Source: Anniella stebbinsi (lineage: Eukaryota > Chordata > Lepidosauria > Squamata > Anniellidae). Taken from it: a stretch of DNA of 64,000 nucleotides. The notes beneath the pieces were generated by a model. The model was not told the DNA's origin, did not search any database, and saw only the letters and a list, made by a program, of their open reading frames with translations. Of this stretch, positions 46,276 to 59,095 are shown piece by piece. The stretch lies in NCBI GenBank assembly GCA_029215795.1, contig JARDYH010000001.1:308355154-308419153 (forward strand), written 5' to 3'. Both the position numbers and the translations under genes were made by a program. Each line of letters begins with the position of its first letter. Position 1 is the first letter of the stretch.

Positions 46276-48924
46276 GCCTATAGGTGATAACAGGGGAGCA
46301 ATCACAAAGATGAGTTTCTAGGCTAAGAAGAGAAGATACTTATTGTTACCCATAGTCTACAACAGAGAGCAAAGTCTGATGAGGAAGAAATAGGGGTGCC
46401 TCATGTGAAGACAGCCATGCTTTGTGGCAGGAGGGGATTTGCCAATATTTTGGTCCTTTCCAAAAACTGTTCTTCTAAAGTTACCTAAATCCACCACAGG
46501 TTCACCCTCGTCTCCAAGAGGTCAAAACTGGAACATTATTAAGGGAGCTGAATCACATTTGTATTTTTTTTTGCATAGGTAATGACATATCTTAATGTTC
46601 ATAGGAGTCTGAAAAAAATGTGTGCTTGGTTTATCACACTGAAATTGCACAGCTATCACTTTTTGGCAGCTTCACACATGACTTTTTTTTAACATGTAAA
46701 ATAAATATGGTAATTCATGTTATCCTCAGAGAGCCACAGAAAGATAGAAGGGCTGAATCAAAAAGGCAAGTCACTGCCTTGCATCTTGAGGATTGTATGC
46801 CGCATGAGTAAATGAAAGGACCTAGGAAGGGAGTGGTTGAAAACAAATAATTTAAATTTTTGACGTTTTGTCAACATCTGGCTTGTCACAATGTATTTTA
46901 CCCTGGCGTCTACCTATGTTCTAGACTAGTCCTGTTTTCTAGAAACTCCAGTACTTCCACGTCCCTGCAGAATCCCCTCACCCCACCTCCCATGTCCTCT
47001 CAGGTGACGGTAAGGAAATGGGAAGTTTTCACTTCTGTTTTCAATTAACTGAAGTTTAGCATTCCTTCTCAACCTTAAAATGTGGTTAATCTTCTGAAAA
47101 CCAATGGAATCCATCCATCTCCAAGGATGGGCAATCCAAATAGGTTCTCTACCTCTTCAAAGGCTTAAACTACAGAGGCTATAAACTTCGCCAGTTAATG
47201 GTCAGTCCATGAGAAAGGAGTAAGCATAACTTCCCCATCTATCGACCACCAAACCAGGTACATGATCCTCCATGTGTGCTAGTTCAGATACATGTTGAGA
47301 CAGCCCCAATGTTGTCATGGCAATCATTAAGTTCTGAGCTGTTACATATAGATGGGCCCTGGCATGAATAGCAAAATGCCCAAGAAATAAAAACTAGAGG
47401 ATCCGACCACCAAACCTGATACTAACTCAATCTGCTCAGTCAGGGTGAGACTAGGCTACAAGATGGGCAAGAAATCTCTAGTTCAACATCAGGTACATGC
47501 ATTTAAAAGGGGACTTTGACAAATGGAGGGCCTGGTGAGAGAAATAATAAATTACTGTCAACCTCCTCCTCTTCCTGGTGATGACCTCTTCCAGTCGAGC
47601 TGACTCTCATCCAAAATCAAATCCTGGATGGCAATGAATTTCTTAGAAATCAACTTGTCATTAATTAACGATACCCATGGGGAAGAAGTTAGGCATCTTA
47701 TAAAATACCTAGGAATTTGAAGGTTGGGGGGAATGTCTAGGGCAGTATGGATTTTAAAGCTGCAGGTTTTCTGAAGACCTCAGAGTTTGATGCAGCATTG
47801 CCTAAAAATCTGAGTGGAAAAAAGCTGTCAAGTCTCTCATAGTGATAGCAGCTTCCAAAGGCCTTGAGCATAAAAATATAAGACTATATAAACAAACTCC
47901 AATAAAATAAAAATAACTCTCTTGCTATGTTATCTGCTACAACTAAACATTATAGAAATCAAATCAAAAAATATGAACCATGCACACACATAATGTCCCA
48001 AGAGAAAACAATATGATGAGGTAGAAGCAGACTTCCTTACATTTATCTCCCTCTGGTGTGGTGTGTGTGGCAGGGCCTGACCTCAAACTATGATAAAAGG
48101 GAACCATCACATTCTTACATCCCTTTGCTTTCAAATAATATAGAGGTGAAGGGTGAAGATAGTGCCTAACTGCCTATGTAAACTTAGAATATTTAAAGAC
48201 AATAGCCCATGTTTCAGATATCCCATTCTTATTGGAAGTGGGTCACCTATGTCCTACAAATGTGCTCCTTGAATAAAATTTGCCAAAGACTTCATTACAT
48301 AATTTAATGATTTAAATTTAACATCTCAAAATCTCAATACTACTATTTCTCAGGTAGAAAATTTCCAAATGGCAAGCCTTTGGTGAATTTGTGAACAGGT
48401 TGCCAAGTTTCTTGTTATGTGTTTGGGTGGAAAATACAGCCCAAGGGTTTTTAAGGAGAGGTTGCTCCATCTGGTTTTTCAGATAGATAGCGAACTAGGA
48501 AATTCCCTTTTAGTAAAAGGTATTAGAACCATGAAAATCTGTAGGCTCAGCATTCGAGTAGCATTTGTCTATCTAATTTGCCTATCTAATCTATAGACAA
48601 AGAAAATATATGCCACACATCAATTTTCCTTTAATCGAAAAAACATATGGAGACAGTGCACTCCAATTATTTGTTTTGTTTATCTGAATCACCAAGATTT
48701 TAGTTGCAGTGCTATCATGTATGTTCATACAAGTTATTCTCTCATATTTAGCTTCCTAACTGTAACAGGAAATAAAAACACAATTTTTCACTCATGATAT
48801 TATTATATACATATACATACAAGTGCGCACATGTATGACGTGTAGTTTTTGCTACAGTTGAAACCCTGCTAAAAGTTTTCTAATTTTACAGAAGTGAGGA
48901 AAAGCAACTATGAAGGCTTAGACC
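46276..48924. other. intron 1 sequence, nothing recognised
   Basis: About 2.6 kb without a repeat hallmark, microsatellite or exon that I can recognise. Confidence 0.4.
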
Positions 48925-49042
48925 AGAGATGGACAATTTGTAGGTCAAAACATCTGGAGGTCCACAACTCCCATTAGCCATAGCCAATGTGAAGGATCAT
49001 GGGAGTTCTAGGTGAAAAATCGGAAGAATCACAAGTTGCCCA
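48925..49042. mobile_element. short inverted-repeat MITE, family B
   Basis: agagatggacaatttgtagg at the left pairs with cacaagttgcccac at the right. Inner arms are acaactcccattagcc and atcatgggagttct. Related to 13.75 kb. Confidence 0.65.
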
Positions 49043-49904
49043 CAGTTGTTTGGTCTAGGCTTTCACAGAAGGTGGAGTACTGGTTGACAAGGGTCTGTTG
49101 TAAGGTATGCACTGTCTAGCAAATGCTCTTTGTGCACAAGATATGGCAAAAAGCCTTCATCAAGCAAATCAGGGCTTGCATGGAGATGAACATGTGCTAA
49201 TGTGATAAGACATTAAAATATCTTCTTTTAAAAGCCTAAATTGTCTTAAACCAACATAACTGGAGCTAATTATGTCCAATCTGGCTTAGAAGTATCCCTC
49301 TGCTAGCTTTTCCTTTTATACTATTTTCAGCAGAGCCAGTATACAGGGTATGTTGTCCTGCAAAAATACAGAGGTCATCCAAACAATGTAGTGGTGTCAA
49401 CAAACTAATCCAGTGGTGTCAGCACATCAGTATATGTTCTGCAGAACAACAATGTATAATTCCTAATCAACGAAGATTCTGCAACATGCTCTATGACTAT
49501 TTCAATCTTAAGCAACATCGTATGCACTTCTATCCCCTTATAGAAACACAAATGCCCGTGGGGGGCTGGATTTTTTAAAAACCCTGTTTTTTCACATGAC
49601 AGAAAAAGTTCCTGGGGGGATTTTTTTTTTTTGGTCTCCCCTAATTTTTCTCCCTCTCTTCGTTCTTATCATGTCTGTAGGCCCCCACTAATGTCCTTAT
49701 CAGGTAATTTTGTGTACATACACTCTTGTTTCATCACATCAGCAGATATTCATCCCCGTGCAGTACACATTTCATATTTTATTTAAGATTCTAAAGTTGA
49801 AACACAGAGACCAGATTAAAAAGTGAAGTACAACTTTTCCAAAAGAAATCATTCTAAGTTTTCTGTTTTCCTTGTCTGTTGGCAAAGTTGTGCTGCAATA
49901 TGTA
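49043..49904. other. intron 1 sequence, nothing recognised
   Basis: T-run near 49621-49633. Nothing else recognised. Confidence 0.4.
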
Positions 49905-50024
49905 TGTCCAACTAGACAACACAATAACCCAATCTCCCACTAGACAACACAATAACCCACACTGAGTTAATTAAGCCATCGTGGCTTTATTAACCAATCG
50001 TGGGTTATCATGACATCCAAACCC
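49905..50024. mobile_element. MITE with internally duplicated end
   Basis: aactagacaacacaataacc and its repeat actagacaacacaataaccc lie in tandem at the left. The right end gggttatcatgacatccaaa is the inverted partner. Member of the 'agacaacac' group. Confidence 0.55.
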
Positions 50025-50184
50025 AGTCTCCCTCTCTCTCTGCACTACTTGACTGTAGCAGTTAAGAAATTCAGCAGATGTGTTGTTGTACAAGGCATTG
50101 CTGAAAGCACCTTTAGAATACAAAAGCCAGGACTTCAATAGAGCTAGAGCTTTGCAACAAGACTTACTTTCACTGAAAGCAGCG

Positions 50185-50370
50185 GGTAGAGCCATAGCTC
50201 AGAACCTGCTTTGCATGCAGAAGGTCCTAGGTTCAATCCCCAGTGTCTCCAAATAGGGCTGGAAAAAACCCTGCTTGAAACCCTGAAGTGTTGCTACCAT
50301 TCAGTGTCAACAATACTAGGTAGATGGACCAATGGTCTGACTCATTACAAGGCAGCTTCCTATATTTCTA
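50185..50370 (+). repeat. tRNA-derived SINE (family 2), near full length
   Basis: Reads tagagccatagctcagaacc, ctttgcatgcagaaggtcct, aggttcaatccccagtgtct, then gtagatggaccaatggtctg and aaggcagcttcctat. A and B boxes are intact, making it the best copy of the family in the window. Confidence 0.9.
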
Positions 50371-53300
50371 GCACTTAGCCATGAAATCTGTAAAGTTATA
50401 CTAAACAAGAGCTCCTCTATGTGTGCCGTAAGTGGCCTTATCCCATCTTCTGAGAAAGCATATCAATCTCAGGCCGCCTTAGTGAGGGACAAGACTACCA
50501 CCCTGGCACCTTTTAATTTAGAAATGAAGCACTGTGAAACCCAAATGAACTAGCAAGGGAAGAGACAGCCCCCCTCCTTGGCTCATTTATCCTGCCTTCT
50601 TCTACACACGCGCAGTTCTTCTCGTCTTACCACCAACATCCCCCCCCCAAAAAAAGAGCCATTAGGAGAAAGCTGTAGAAATATTTGCCCAAAGCTGGAG
50701 ATTGTTGTCGAGTCTCACTGTATTGTCAATGGGATACACACAGCAAACATGCAATGTGAGGAGCCCTGCGGGATTCCAGCTGCTTCAGGGAGGCTTTGTG
50801 AGCCTGCTCTGCATGCACTGGCCAGACCATTGTGAAAAAGAAACAGAAAAACCATTACAAACCTAAACCTCCCCCCCACCTCTCTCACACACACACCATT
50901 TCCATTCTCCCTGTTTAGTGCCTCTTTTCTCCCCGCCCCAAAAGCCACCAGTCTCCTCAAGAACAAACTGAGATGCAAGGGGAGGGCTGCTTTTAAAGGA
51001 GTGAAAAGGTTTCCTCCATTAGATTTAAGGCAACAAGTCAGAGCTGCACAGAGTCTTTTATCCACCAGGGAAGCCTCCCACTGCTCCCAGGCTGAGCTGA
51101 AATGGAATCCTGGGGCCCAACTTTCTGAAGCCTGCCATTGATTTGTCACTGGTGATAAGTGAGGCCAGAATGGTTCCCACAATCCCCTGCAGAGGGGAAG
51201 ATTCTCCCACAATGCTCAAGGGGAGAAACATTTTTTTCGAGAGAGGGGGGGAATATAGAAATTGGAGGTCAAAAAATCTGGAATGTTTCTTTTCTCTAAC
51301 AAAGAAATAAGTGACTATTCTATAGCTCAGGCAAGAAGAAGACAATGGTTCAAAAGGACAACACAGCAGCTAATGCGAATTCCTCCATGTCCCTCTCAGT
51401 AAGAAAGTAACACAATGGATTTCTTCAATATCCTTGCACCCAGTGGGCTTCTGTGTACCAGCTCCATTCAACAATATTCCTTTACCAATTTGTAACTGTT
51501 CTTATGCCAATATAGAGTCTTTAAAATCTTTCTTACTTACACATGGATGTTGGTGAGGGATAGTTTGATTCGGGAGGGCTTTTGCTCGCTAACAAAAGGA
51601 ATTTTAAAAATGAAAGCCTAGAAGAATAATTAGGAGAGCAAAAGAAAAAGCCATGCAAAGTGTGGGCTGCAGTACCCCATGCCAGGAAAAGCAGCAATTA
51701 AATACCCAGTAGAAACATGAGAAAATCTAAATGGAAATATTGACACAAAAGCAAAAATAACGTTGTTTTTTTAAATAAGATGCTTTATTTTACAGAAGGA
51801 ATATCGTTGTGTACATTCCGAATTCTGAATTCATGACCTTAGAATACCAGACCATCATAAAGGACCAATAGTCAAAAGGAGGGTAGGGTTGGGAAAAAGT
51901 AACACACTCATCATCACTTGGCTTGTCAACCACACCCTTGCCTCTTTCCATCCAGAAGGCCTGCAACACAGTCTCCCAACAAGACTTTTCCATGGTACTC
52001 ACAATTATCTCTTCTTTCCAATCTGTATGGAGTATGGGAAAGGATACGGGGCCAGATGCTTTGGAATGTCTTATAAGCTACAATATCTGAGGAGTCCTTT
52101 ACATACAGCCATTTGGAAGCTGTTCTCCCGTGGTGCAGTCCAAAATAGTTGTAGCACATGTGTGAATGTGAATACTGCAGCTACATGAGCAAGGCTGATC
52201 ATCCATGTCTTTCCCATCCAGTTGTTAAGACAAGGGAGAGAAAAGAGGGGGAGCGAGTAATCTGTAAATTAGATCTCTAAAACTACAAAATGTGAAATAC
52301 AACATAGCAGATAACCAGATAGGGTTAACAGAAAAGGCGAGAGTATGTATGGACAGGAGGGAGGGATGCTGTTCATTCAGCTTCTAAAACCTTCACAAGT
52401 GGGATGCAATATCCTCTGCAAGGTACGGTAACTTGTTTCCTCGGAATCATTACAAATGCAGCCCCATCAAAGCACATCAGAGGAACTAGCCTTGGTCTCC
52501 AAGTCACCATGGTGATAGCCGCAAAATGACACATCACAATTTCATTATGAGATGCAATTTTTTAAAAATATATATTTTTTATTGATAACACATGGGAATC
52601 TAAAGTTATGATAATTGTTGAATTGGTCTACTACTTTTAAAAACTAAATAGCAAATTGCAGGCAAACTCAGCATCATCACTTATTTTGAGAACACTACCT
52701 AAATTTCACTTTAGGCATCATGGGAATAGGCAGTCTTCTTTAATTAGCCACAATCAATTCTTCTAGTGTGGCTTGGCTCATTTCAAGCTATTTTGCTCTG
52801 GAAGCAACATTATCTAATGCACCTGCCCTCAACTTGTGGTACACTACAATTTATCTTTGGATGGACAATCTCCCCTGAAGACAGGGCTTTAAATTAGAGT
52901 ATCTTTCAGTCACTTTCAAAGTCATAGTTCTTTTTAAAAAACAACAGAGAAAATAATTCATCTCTGACTGCAAACATGCCACTCTGCACTTTCCAGAAGG
53001 TAGCCATGTTAATGTGTTGCAACAAGAGCAGGAGTTGCTTCCTATCCAAGCTTTTAAAGATGGGGTTTCTACAGCTGTTTGTTTCTTAAATTCTACTGGG
53101 CACTCATACAACAAGGAGTGAAGCAAGTCATAATAGCACACCACAAAACCATTAAACAGTTATTGAAGACAGACCTTGTAAATCATTGCCAATTCAATAC
53201 TTTGGCTTGTATAACAGCTAAAAATCTAACGTTTTATATGAAGAAAATATTCATTTCTGCAAAAGAAAAAATAGGAGGTAAGGAACAAGAAGCTAATATC

Positions 53301-53875
53301 AGTATTTCATTCTGTGGGCTAGAGAAAAAGATCTTAGAACATAAGTCATTAAAAAAAGGAGAAGAAGGAGAAATAAACAAGGAAACCTATAGCTAGCCAC
53401 AATTCAGGAATGGTGGATCATGTAGAAAAGCTATGGGTCTAAACTATATGCAGGTTTGTTTTTATGCAACTGCTGTTTTGATTGGGTTAATTGTTTTATA
53501 TTTTACTATTTGTGAACTGCTCAAAAGCCCTCACTCATGACTCACTGTGTATTTATATGGGTTGGATCCCGGATCTGTTTTCTATGGATGGCAGGATTCT
53601 GCTCGACCTGATTTTCGGGTATCCCCCACTCCCCGATGCTCCACAGCTCACTCCATTGAGCAGGGTCCTTATCTGAGAGAATGCAGATAGCCCAGAGACC
53701 ACCCCGTCCCTTCTGGGAACTCAGCTTCTGTCTTAGGGGGAGGGGACATCAGAGTTGACAGATCCTAGAGTCTGCTGCAGAGTCAAGAGGGTGGAGTTGA
53801 GAGCAGGTGGGAGGCGGTCTCTTAGGGTAGCGGCTCACGAGATGTTTCTCAAAAAAGACCCTCCCTGACTAAAAG
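50371..53875. other. intron 1 sequence, nothing recognised
   Basis: About 3.5 kb. The 165-codon minus-strand frame at 50.7-51.2 kb and smaller frames show no domain. C-rich runs lie near 50640 and 50870. Confidence 0.4.
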
Positions 53876-54064
53876 TGTTGGGAACCGTCCTGCCTGAGTT
53901 GACATCAACTGCCTAGCTTTGTTAGTCAAATTAAGCTTAGAGCTCCTAGGATTCACACACCCTTCAGGTGAGAAGAGATGTTTGTTTGTTGAATAAAGCT
54001 TTGTGGATTACTCAGCAGACATCTTTACTGTCTCGTACCGGCAGAGGGGCTTGGAATCACAACA
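53876..54064 (+). repeat. candidate LTR fragment
   Basis: Bounded by TGTTGGG and CACAACA, an inverted TG...CA end pair, with a polyadenylation-like gttgaataaagctttgtgg about 75 bp before the right end. There is no matching target duplication and no second LTR or internal viral-type frame in the window. It could be a short solo LTR or chance. Confidence 0.3.
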
Positions 54065-54480
54065 CCAAACATAGCAATGCTGGGTAATATTGAGAAACAA
54101 ATATGCCACTTAAGAATAATTACATCTGAAGCTGGGATATGCTAAGTCTTGAGGGCAAGATAACACAAATATTTATAAAACCAGGTAGGTACAGTTCCAA
54201 CATAGTCTTTATGAGACCTTTTCATATTAAACTGAACTGATTGCCAGTCTAATTTCTAATACAGGTATATAGGGCTTCCACCATAGTAATGCAAGCACAG
54301 AACAACTTTTATTCGTCAACGGAGAATACTGGCCAATGACAGTTTTCAGTTTAATACTAGAAGCTCAGGCTATGGGAGTAAAAGACATTTGTCTATGAGG
54401 AAATCTGCTTATATGCTTCCCCAAGGCAAAATCATCATAGTTACCACTCCCTCTAGGAACAAAGGGTTTGCACAATCAGG
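54065..54480. other. intron 1 sequence, nothing recognised
   Basis: No repeat hallmark or exon recognised. Confidence 0.4.
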
Positions 54481-54840
54481 GAAGGTAAGTAAGCCATGGT
54501 AAGTTATTCCCCACACACACACACTGTGTGTGCCTGTCACGCATCACATCGTTACCAAACCTTACCCTTGCCGGGTACCGTTTGTCATGTCGTCCAAACC
54601 CAGCGAGGGTCCATAGCAGGTGGGTTTACAAACCACCACACAACCCATAGCTTGTACTAGGGTTGTTGGGTGGTTTGTAACCCACCCACCCTCACCAGAT
54701 TCAGACAATATGACAAACCGCGGCCAGTTGAGGATAATTATGGTAGTGATGAAATGCTCAACTGGCATGCATAGGGCAGGAAAATAAGCTACGATTACTT
54801 ATTTTCCATCCCCAGTCACGCAAACCTGACCATGCAAACA
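54481..54840. mobile_element. candidate MITE rich in inverted GGTTTGTAAACC-like motifs
   Basis: ggtgggtttacaaaccacc and gggtggtttgtaacccaccc form a hairpin around a short centre. Flanking gtttgtcatgtcgtccaaac and attcagacaatatgacaaac are inverted partners. Related to the left part of 9676-10080. Confidence 0.55.
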
Positions 54841-55411
54841 GGACTGAAAGTTAAACAGGGTCAATGAGAAACATATTGAAATAGCAGTGAGGGAAGCAGT
54901 GCATCATCTGGAACTACAGACATTTTCAAGCTAGTTTACTTTTGATGTCTTTCCTCTTTTGTATGCCCTCAACAGTTCAAATGCAGGATAAAAAGCTACA
55001 CTAAAGACAACTTCCTACTTGTACAGGACACATGAGAAGAGGATCTATTTAAAAAGAGCAGATCGCTTAGAAGAATTGTAATGTGTTAAACGTAACAAGG
55101 GTGTTTGCAAGAGCAAAGCATAAGATAAGATGAACCCAAGACATCCTCTTAGCCAAGAAAAAAGTAGAACCAATTTTCACTAAGGGTGCTTCCAGATGAA
55201 GCTTTTATTATGTAATTGCCCTGTCCCATTCATGGGGATGGGAATGGGCTGATGGCACTGTCTTCAATTTGTAACCCTCTCATGTTTTTCCACTGCTTCT
55301 TCCACCATTTTTCTTACCACAAGAAAACCATTAAGGATGGAAAGATGGAATAGCTGGCAATTCCCTTTTAATTGCAAGCACTAGGAGCTGTCAGTTTGGA
55401 AGTATCCTAAG
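54841..55411. other. intron 1 sequence, nothing recognised
   Basis: No repeat hallmark or exon recognised. Confidence 0.4.
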
Positions 55412-55830
55412 GCCTGAATCGCACATAATGCTTACCCATGGTTTATTTAACCCATAATTTTTAGCGTGGCCACAGTTTGTCTGGCAGATGATCAAATAAA
55501 TCATGGTTTGTTTTCTCAATCCCTGGCTTGTTTGTTTCCCTCCTCCCTCACCCACTCCTTCCCTGAATCCCAAATGCCTTTGTGGTTCAGTAGTCTTGAC
55601 ATATAGAGTAGCTGGGTGTTGCTGTTTTTCGGTGCTCTTGCCTGCCTCTGTAGCCTGGCAAAACAACCCATGAACAATCCCTGGGTTCACAAATATCAAC
55701 ATATTATGATTTAAACAACCCAGAGTTCACAACCCAACAACAAACCATGGATTGTCTTTCTGAGTTGTTCATGGTTAATAAACTATAGTGTGTTATACAG
55801 CCATGTTCACACATCACAACAATCCAGAAT
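55412..55830. mobile_element. candidate MITE with AACCATGG-type arms
   Basis: cctgaatcgcacataatgct at the left and catgttcacacatcac at the right resemble the ends of 23419-24116. Interior acaaaccatggattgtc and gaacaatccctgggttc occur in both orientations. Confidence 0.45.
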
Positions 55831-57319
55831 TCAACAACACATACCATGGGATAGCATTATGAGCAAACCAGGCCTTCCTAGGCAGGAGACCCTACCTAGG
55901 AAGCAATGCATTCCTTCCGAACTCCCCTCAGCCCAGTTTTGTGTGCATCTTCAATGGTTACGGAGACAGAAGCACTCAGTTACCATGTCTTCAGTTGTGT
56001 GACATGGAGTTAAATGGGCTTTTTGCAGGATTCCTTATATTTACATGGGGAGAGACTGGTGGGTCCTGCATGATCTTTTAGTCCTTCTCCATTCTAGTGT
56101 GCCTTGTCTTGATTGTTAGGGGCTTGCAACATTAATCCTCAGAATCAATTCTTCAATAGACATTTTACTTCCTTTGCATTTTTCTCTCAAGGACTATAAA
56201 TCTTGCCATAGGTCCATGTGACCCAGTTCCCTTATTTTTCCAGCTATAGTATTTGTTTTTTATCCACTTGAAGAGGTTCAAAAGAGAGACAGAGCTTTCT
56301 TAAATGCAAGAAACTTGATCAGATTTTTAAAACAGGAACCATTAAAACCTATCTATTAGCTCCATGAGAAGTCACATTCCTCTGAGTATTTCCCTCCACT
56401 CCAGAGAGCTACAGTATTTTTATTTAAGAGAGCCTGTTCCCTGAGCAAATCACTGGGCGAGCACCCAATCAATGCAGAGAAAGGGCACCAAGCACAAGAG
56501 CCCCAATAGTATGGAAAGGATAAGGGGGTGGGGGGAAGTGTGCATAGCACCTTTTGTCTGCTAAGCAGCAAGTGCTTCTGAGTGCTCTTGTCCATTCAGA
56601 CAGGCAGCTCAAAGAGGTGTGGGAGTCAGCCAGTGCTCAATGAGGACCACTTCAAAAACTGAATAATCTCCCCAGTGACCCCCTCTAAACACTCCCCAGG
56701 AGTTCTAGACATTCAGTACTTGGCTTGGGATAAGTAGCCACATTCAGAGCTGAGTTTGTCTGTCATTCTTCGTATTTGCCAAAAGCCATGTTTTCCACCT
56801 ATTTGGGAGCTTGTTTACATGATCAGTTATTGTTCAATAACAAGCCCAGTTACTTCAACTCACTTTAATCTGTTCACACTATCAAATGGGTTAAACCCAA
56901 GGCTATACCAGACTGAAAATAAGGAAGCAACCCACAGTTTCAACTTAAAAGAAGGGACAATGAAAAATACTAGCCCAGTAATCTCCACAGGTAGGTGGAG
57001 TTTGGAATTCATGTCAAGCACACACAGTAACCTCGCAATGATCCAAGATAGAAGGCATGTAGCTAGCACCCCCTGCAATACCCTGCATGTGTAAACAAGC
57101 GCAATTCATTCAAGATAACACCTCTGAATCAATTTCTGAAACAACTCCAAGAATCACTGATCATGTAAGTCCACCCTTGGAAATCTGGATTCCAACACTG
57201 CATTTTTGTTTCCTCCAAATGCTTTGTACTTCTAATGAGACATGAACCATTAAGTCTTGTTTCATGGTGTAAGGCTAAGTATGAGGTGAATAGAAAGTGA
57301 TAAGCCAAGTATGAAGAGA
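55831..57319. other. intron 1 sequence, nothing recognised
   Basis: No repeat hallmark or exon recognised before the DIRS boundary. Confidence 0.4.
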
Positions 57320-57372
57320 AATGCAGGTTGCTTACCTGTAATCGTAGTTCTTCGAGTGGTCATCTGTGCAGT

Positions 57373-57500
57373 CACACATATGGGGCTCGCGCCAGCACCG
57401 AGCCCCATTCGGGAAACTTCTATAGCTAAGATTTTGGCAGGAACCCTCCCCCACCATCCCACTACACATGCTCCAACAGGTTCTCGCTTACCTCAGTTTC
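57373..57500 (+). repeat. DIRS left inverted terminal repeat
   Basis: From cacacatatggggctcg to cgcttacctcagtt. It is 128 bp and pairs with 63161-63288 on the other strand, sharing aacttctatagctaa, gaaccctcccccacc and catgctccaac. Confidence 0.92.
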
Positions 57501-57633
57501 TTGAGACCAACCAGCCTCAATACCGAGATGTAAGATAATGAATATTAATCAATAAAATTTATTGCATGCACAGAGAAAAAGTTCCTGACATCATTTATAT
57601 TATAGCGACACCAAGAGGGGACGATGGGTGGGT

Positions 57634-57727
57634 TGTGTGACTGAACAGGTGACCACTCAAAGAACTACGGTTACAGGTAAGCAACCTGCATTTCTTCTTC
57701 GTGGTCTCTGTGCATCACACATATGGG
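57634..57727. repeat. DIRS internal complementary region
   Basis: The first half (gaccactcaaagaactacgg, then aggtaagcaacctgcat) is the reverse complement of the element's left outer end at 57320-57366. The second half (tcttcttcgtggtctctgtg, catcacacatatggg) is the reverse complement of the right outer end at 63275-63309. The two meet at about 57692. In DIRS1 models this segment bridges the ends during circle formation. Confidence 0.92.
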
Positions 57728-57774
57728 CAAATAACAAGCTGACTTACCGGAGGTGGGTAGAGTCGCTAAAACCA

Positions 57775-59095
57775 TCACTGCAGAATGGCTGAGAGCATGG
57801 CACGACCAAAACTGCAGTCTTGTCTGGCTCTGACATCCAACTAGTGGTTCACAAATGTAGAAGCCTTAGACCATGTTGCAGCTCTACAAAGTTCTGGTCT
57901 AGTGACTCCACGACTCAGGGCGGCTGACGTGGAAAATCCTCTAGTAGAATGTGCTTTCAGAGAGGATGGAGGATCTTTATGTGCAATCTGATATGCTAGG
58001 GATATAGTCTGCACAATCCAATTAGCGAGCCTTTGTGAGGAGACCAGAGAGCCCTTTTTTCGTTCTCCATAACATACAAACAATGAGAGAGATTTGTGGA
58101 AGGGTTGAGATCTTGCTTTATAGAACGCAAGTGCCCGTCTGACATCTAAAGAATGTAGCTTTGATCCGATGGGATCCAAAGGAGATTGGAAAAAAGTTGG
58201 TAGGACAATGTCCAACGAAGGTAGTGTCAGGTCTTAAAACTACCTTATCCCTGTGAAACTGAGTATAAGGTGGGTCCACTCTAAGAGCACAAATTTCTGA
58301 TTCTCTTCGAGCTGAAGTAATTGCCACCAGAAAAACAACTTTAAGAGTCAACAGTCTCATATTAATAGTTGCAAGAGGTTCAAAAGGTTTTGATGCCAAC
58401 ACTGTCAAAACTAACGACAAACTCCACCATTGTGGAACAATTGATCTTAGAGGAAGAAAAAGATTATGGAGGCCTTTCATAAAACTTTTAGTCACTGGGT
58501 GAGTAAACACAGAGAAATTGTCAATGTGATCATGTTTGACCGATATAGCAGCCAAATAAACTCTGATAGAAGTCACTTTCAGACCAGTAGCACAAAGAAA
58601 TTGAAGGAAATTTAGTACTCCTTCAAGCGAACCTGAAACAGGGTCAAATCCATGTTCTCCCGCAAACTGCACAAACCTGTCCCATTTCCTCCCATATGAA
58701 AAGCGAGTGGAGGGTTTCCGGGCTACTTCCAAAATGGAAAGGACAAGCAGCAGCAAATCTAGATGATCCCATCTCTGTGGATTCGTCAAGCCGTTAGTCG
58801 AAGTTTGCTGAGTTCGGGGTGGCGTAGTGTTCCTTGGTTCCTGGAGATGAGGTTTGGTATTAACGGTAACCGATAGACCTCGTTCTTTGCCAATTTCAGG
58901 ACAAACAACCCCTGTCTGGGCCACCAAGGGGCTATCAGAATAGCATTCATCCTGTCCCTGTCCAGCTTGGTGACCACCCTTGTAATGAGTGGGAACGGAG
59001 GAAATAGATATGCTAGACCCCTCATCCATGGTGTCATGAACGCATCTCCCAACGACTCCGGCCCTATGCCGGCTCTGGTGCAGTAAGTCTCGCAC
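57775..59095 (-). pseudogene. DIRS tyrosine recombinase (YR)
   Basis: Two overlapping frames (58118-59095 and 57841-58215) form one recombinase broken by a frameshift near 58.2 kb. The N-terminal domain is helical (RKPSTRFSYGRKWDRFVQFA, then LQFLCATGLKVTSIRVYLAA). The catalytic domain has box I Arg in ITSARRESEICALR and box II His-x-x-Arg in KAHSTRGFSTSAALS. The position of the nucleophilic Tyr, just after ASTFVNH, is a TAG stop (57843-57841) followed by LDVRARQD. The frame after it ends at TGA 57777-57775. It would have joined the circular DNA to the target. Its start overlaps the end of the upstream pol frame by about 310 nt. Confidence 0.88.

Noticed and set aside
50185..50260. Possible tRNA gene
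   Set aside because: The A and B boxes belong to a SINE head. The cloverleaf is not complete and the SINE body follows directly.
50715..51345. 165-codon minus-strand frame tested as LRP4 exon 1
   Set aside because: No signal peptide followed by a phase-1 donor, and no LRP4-like residues.
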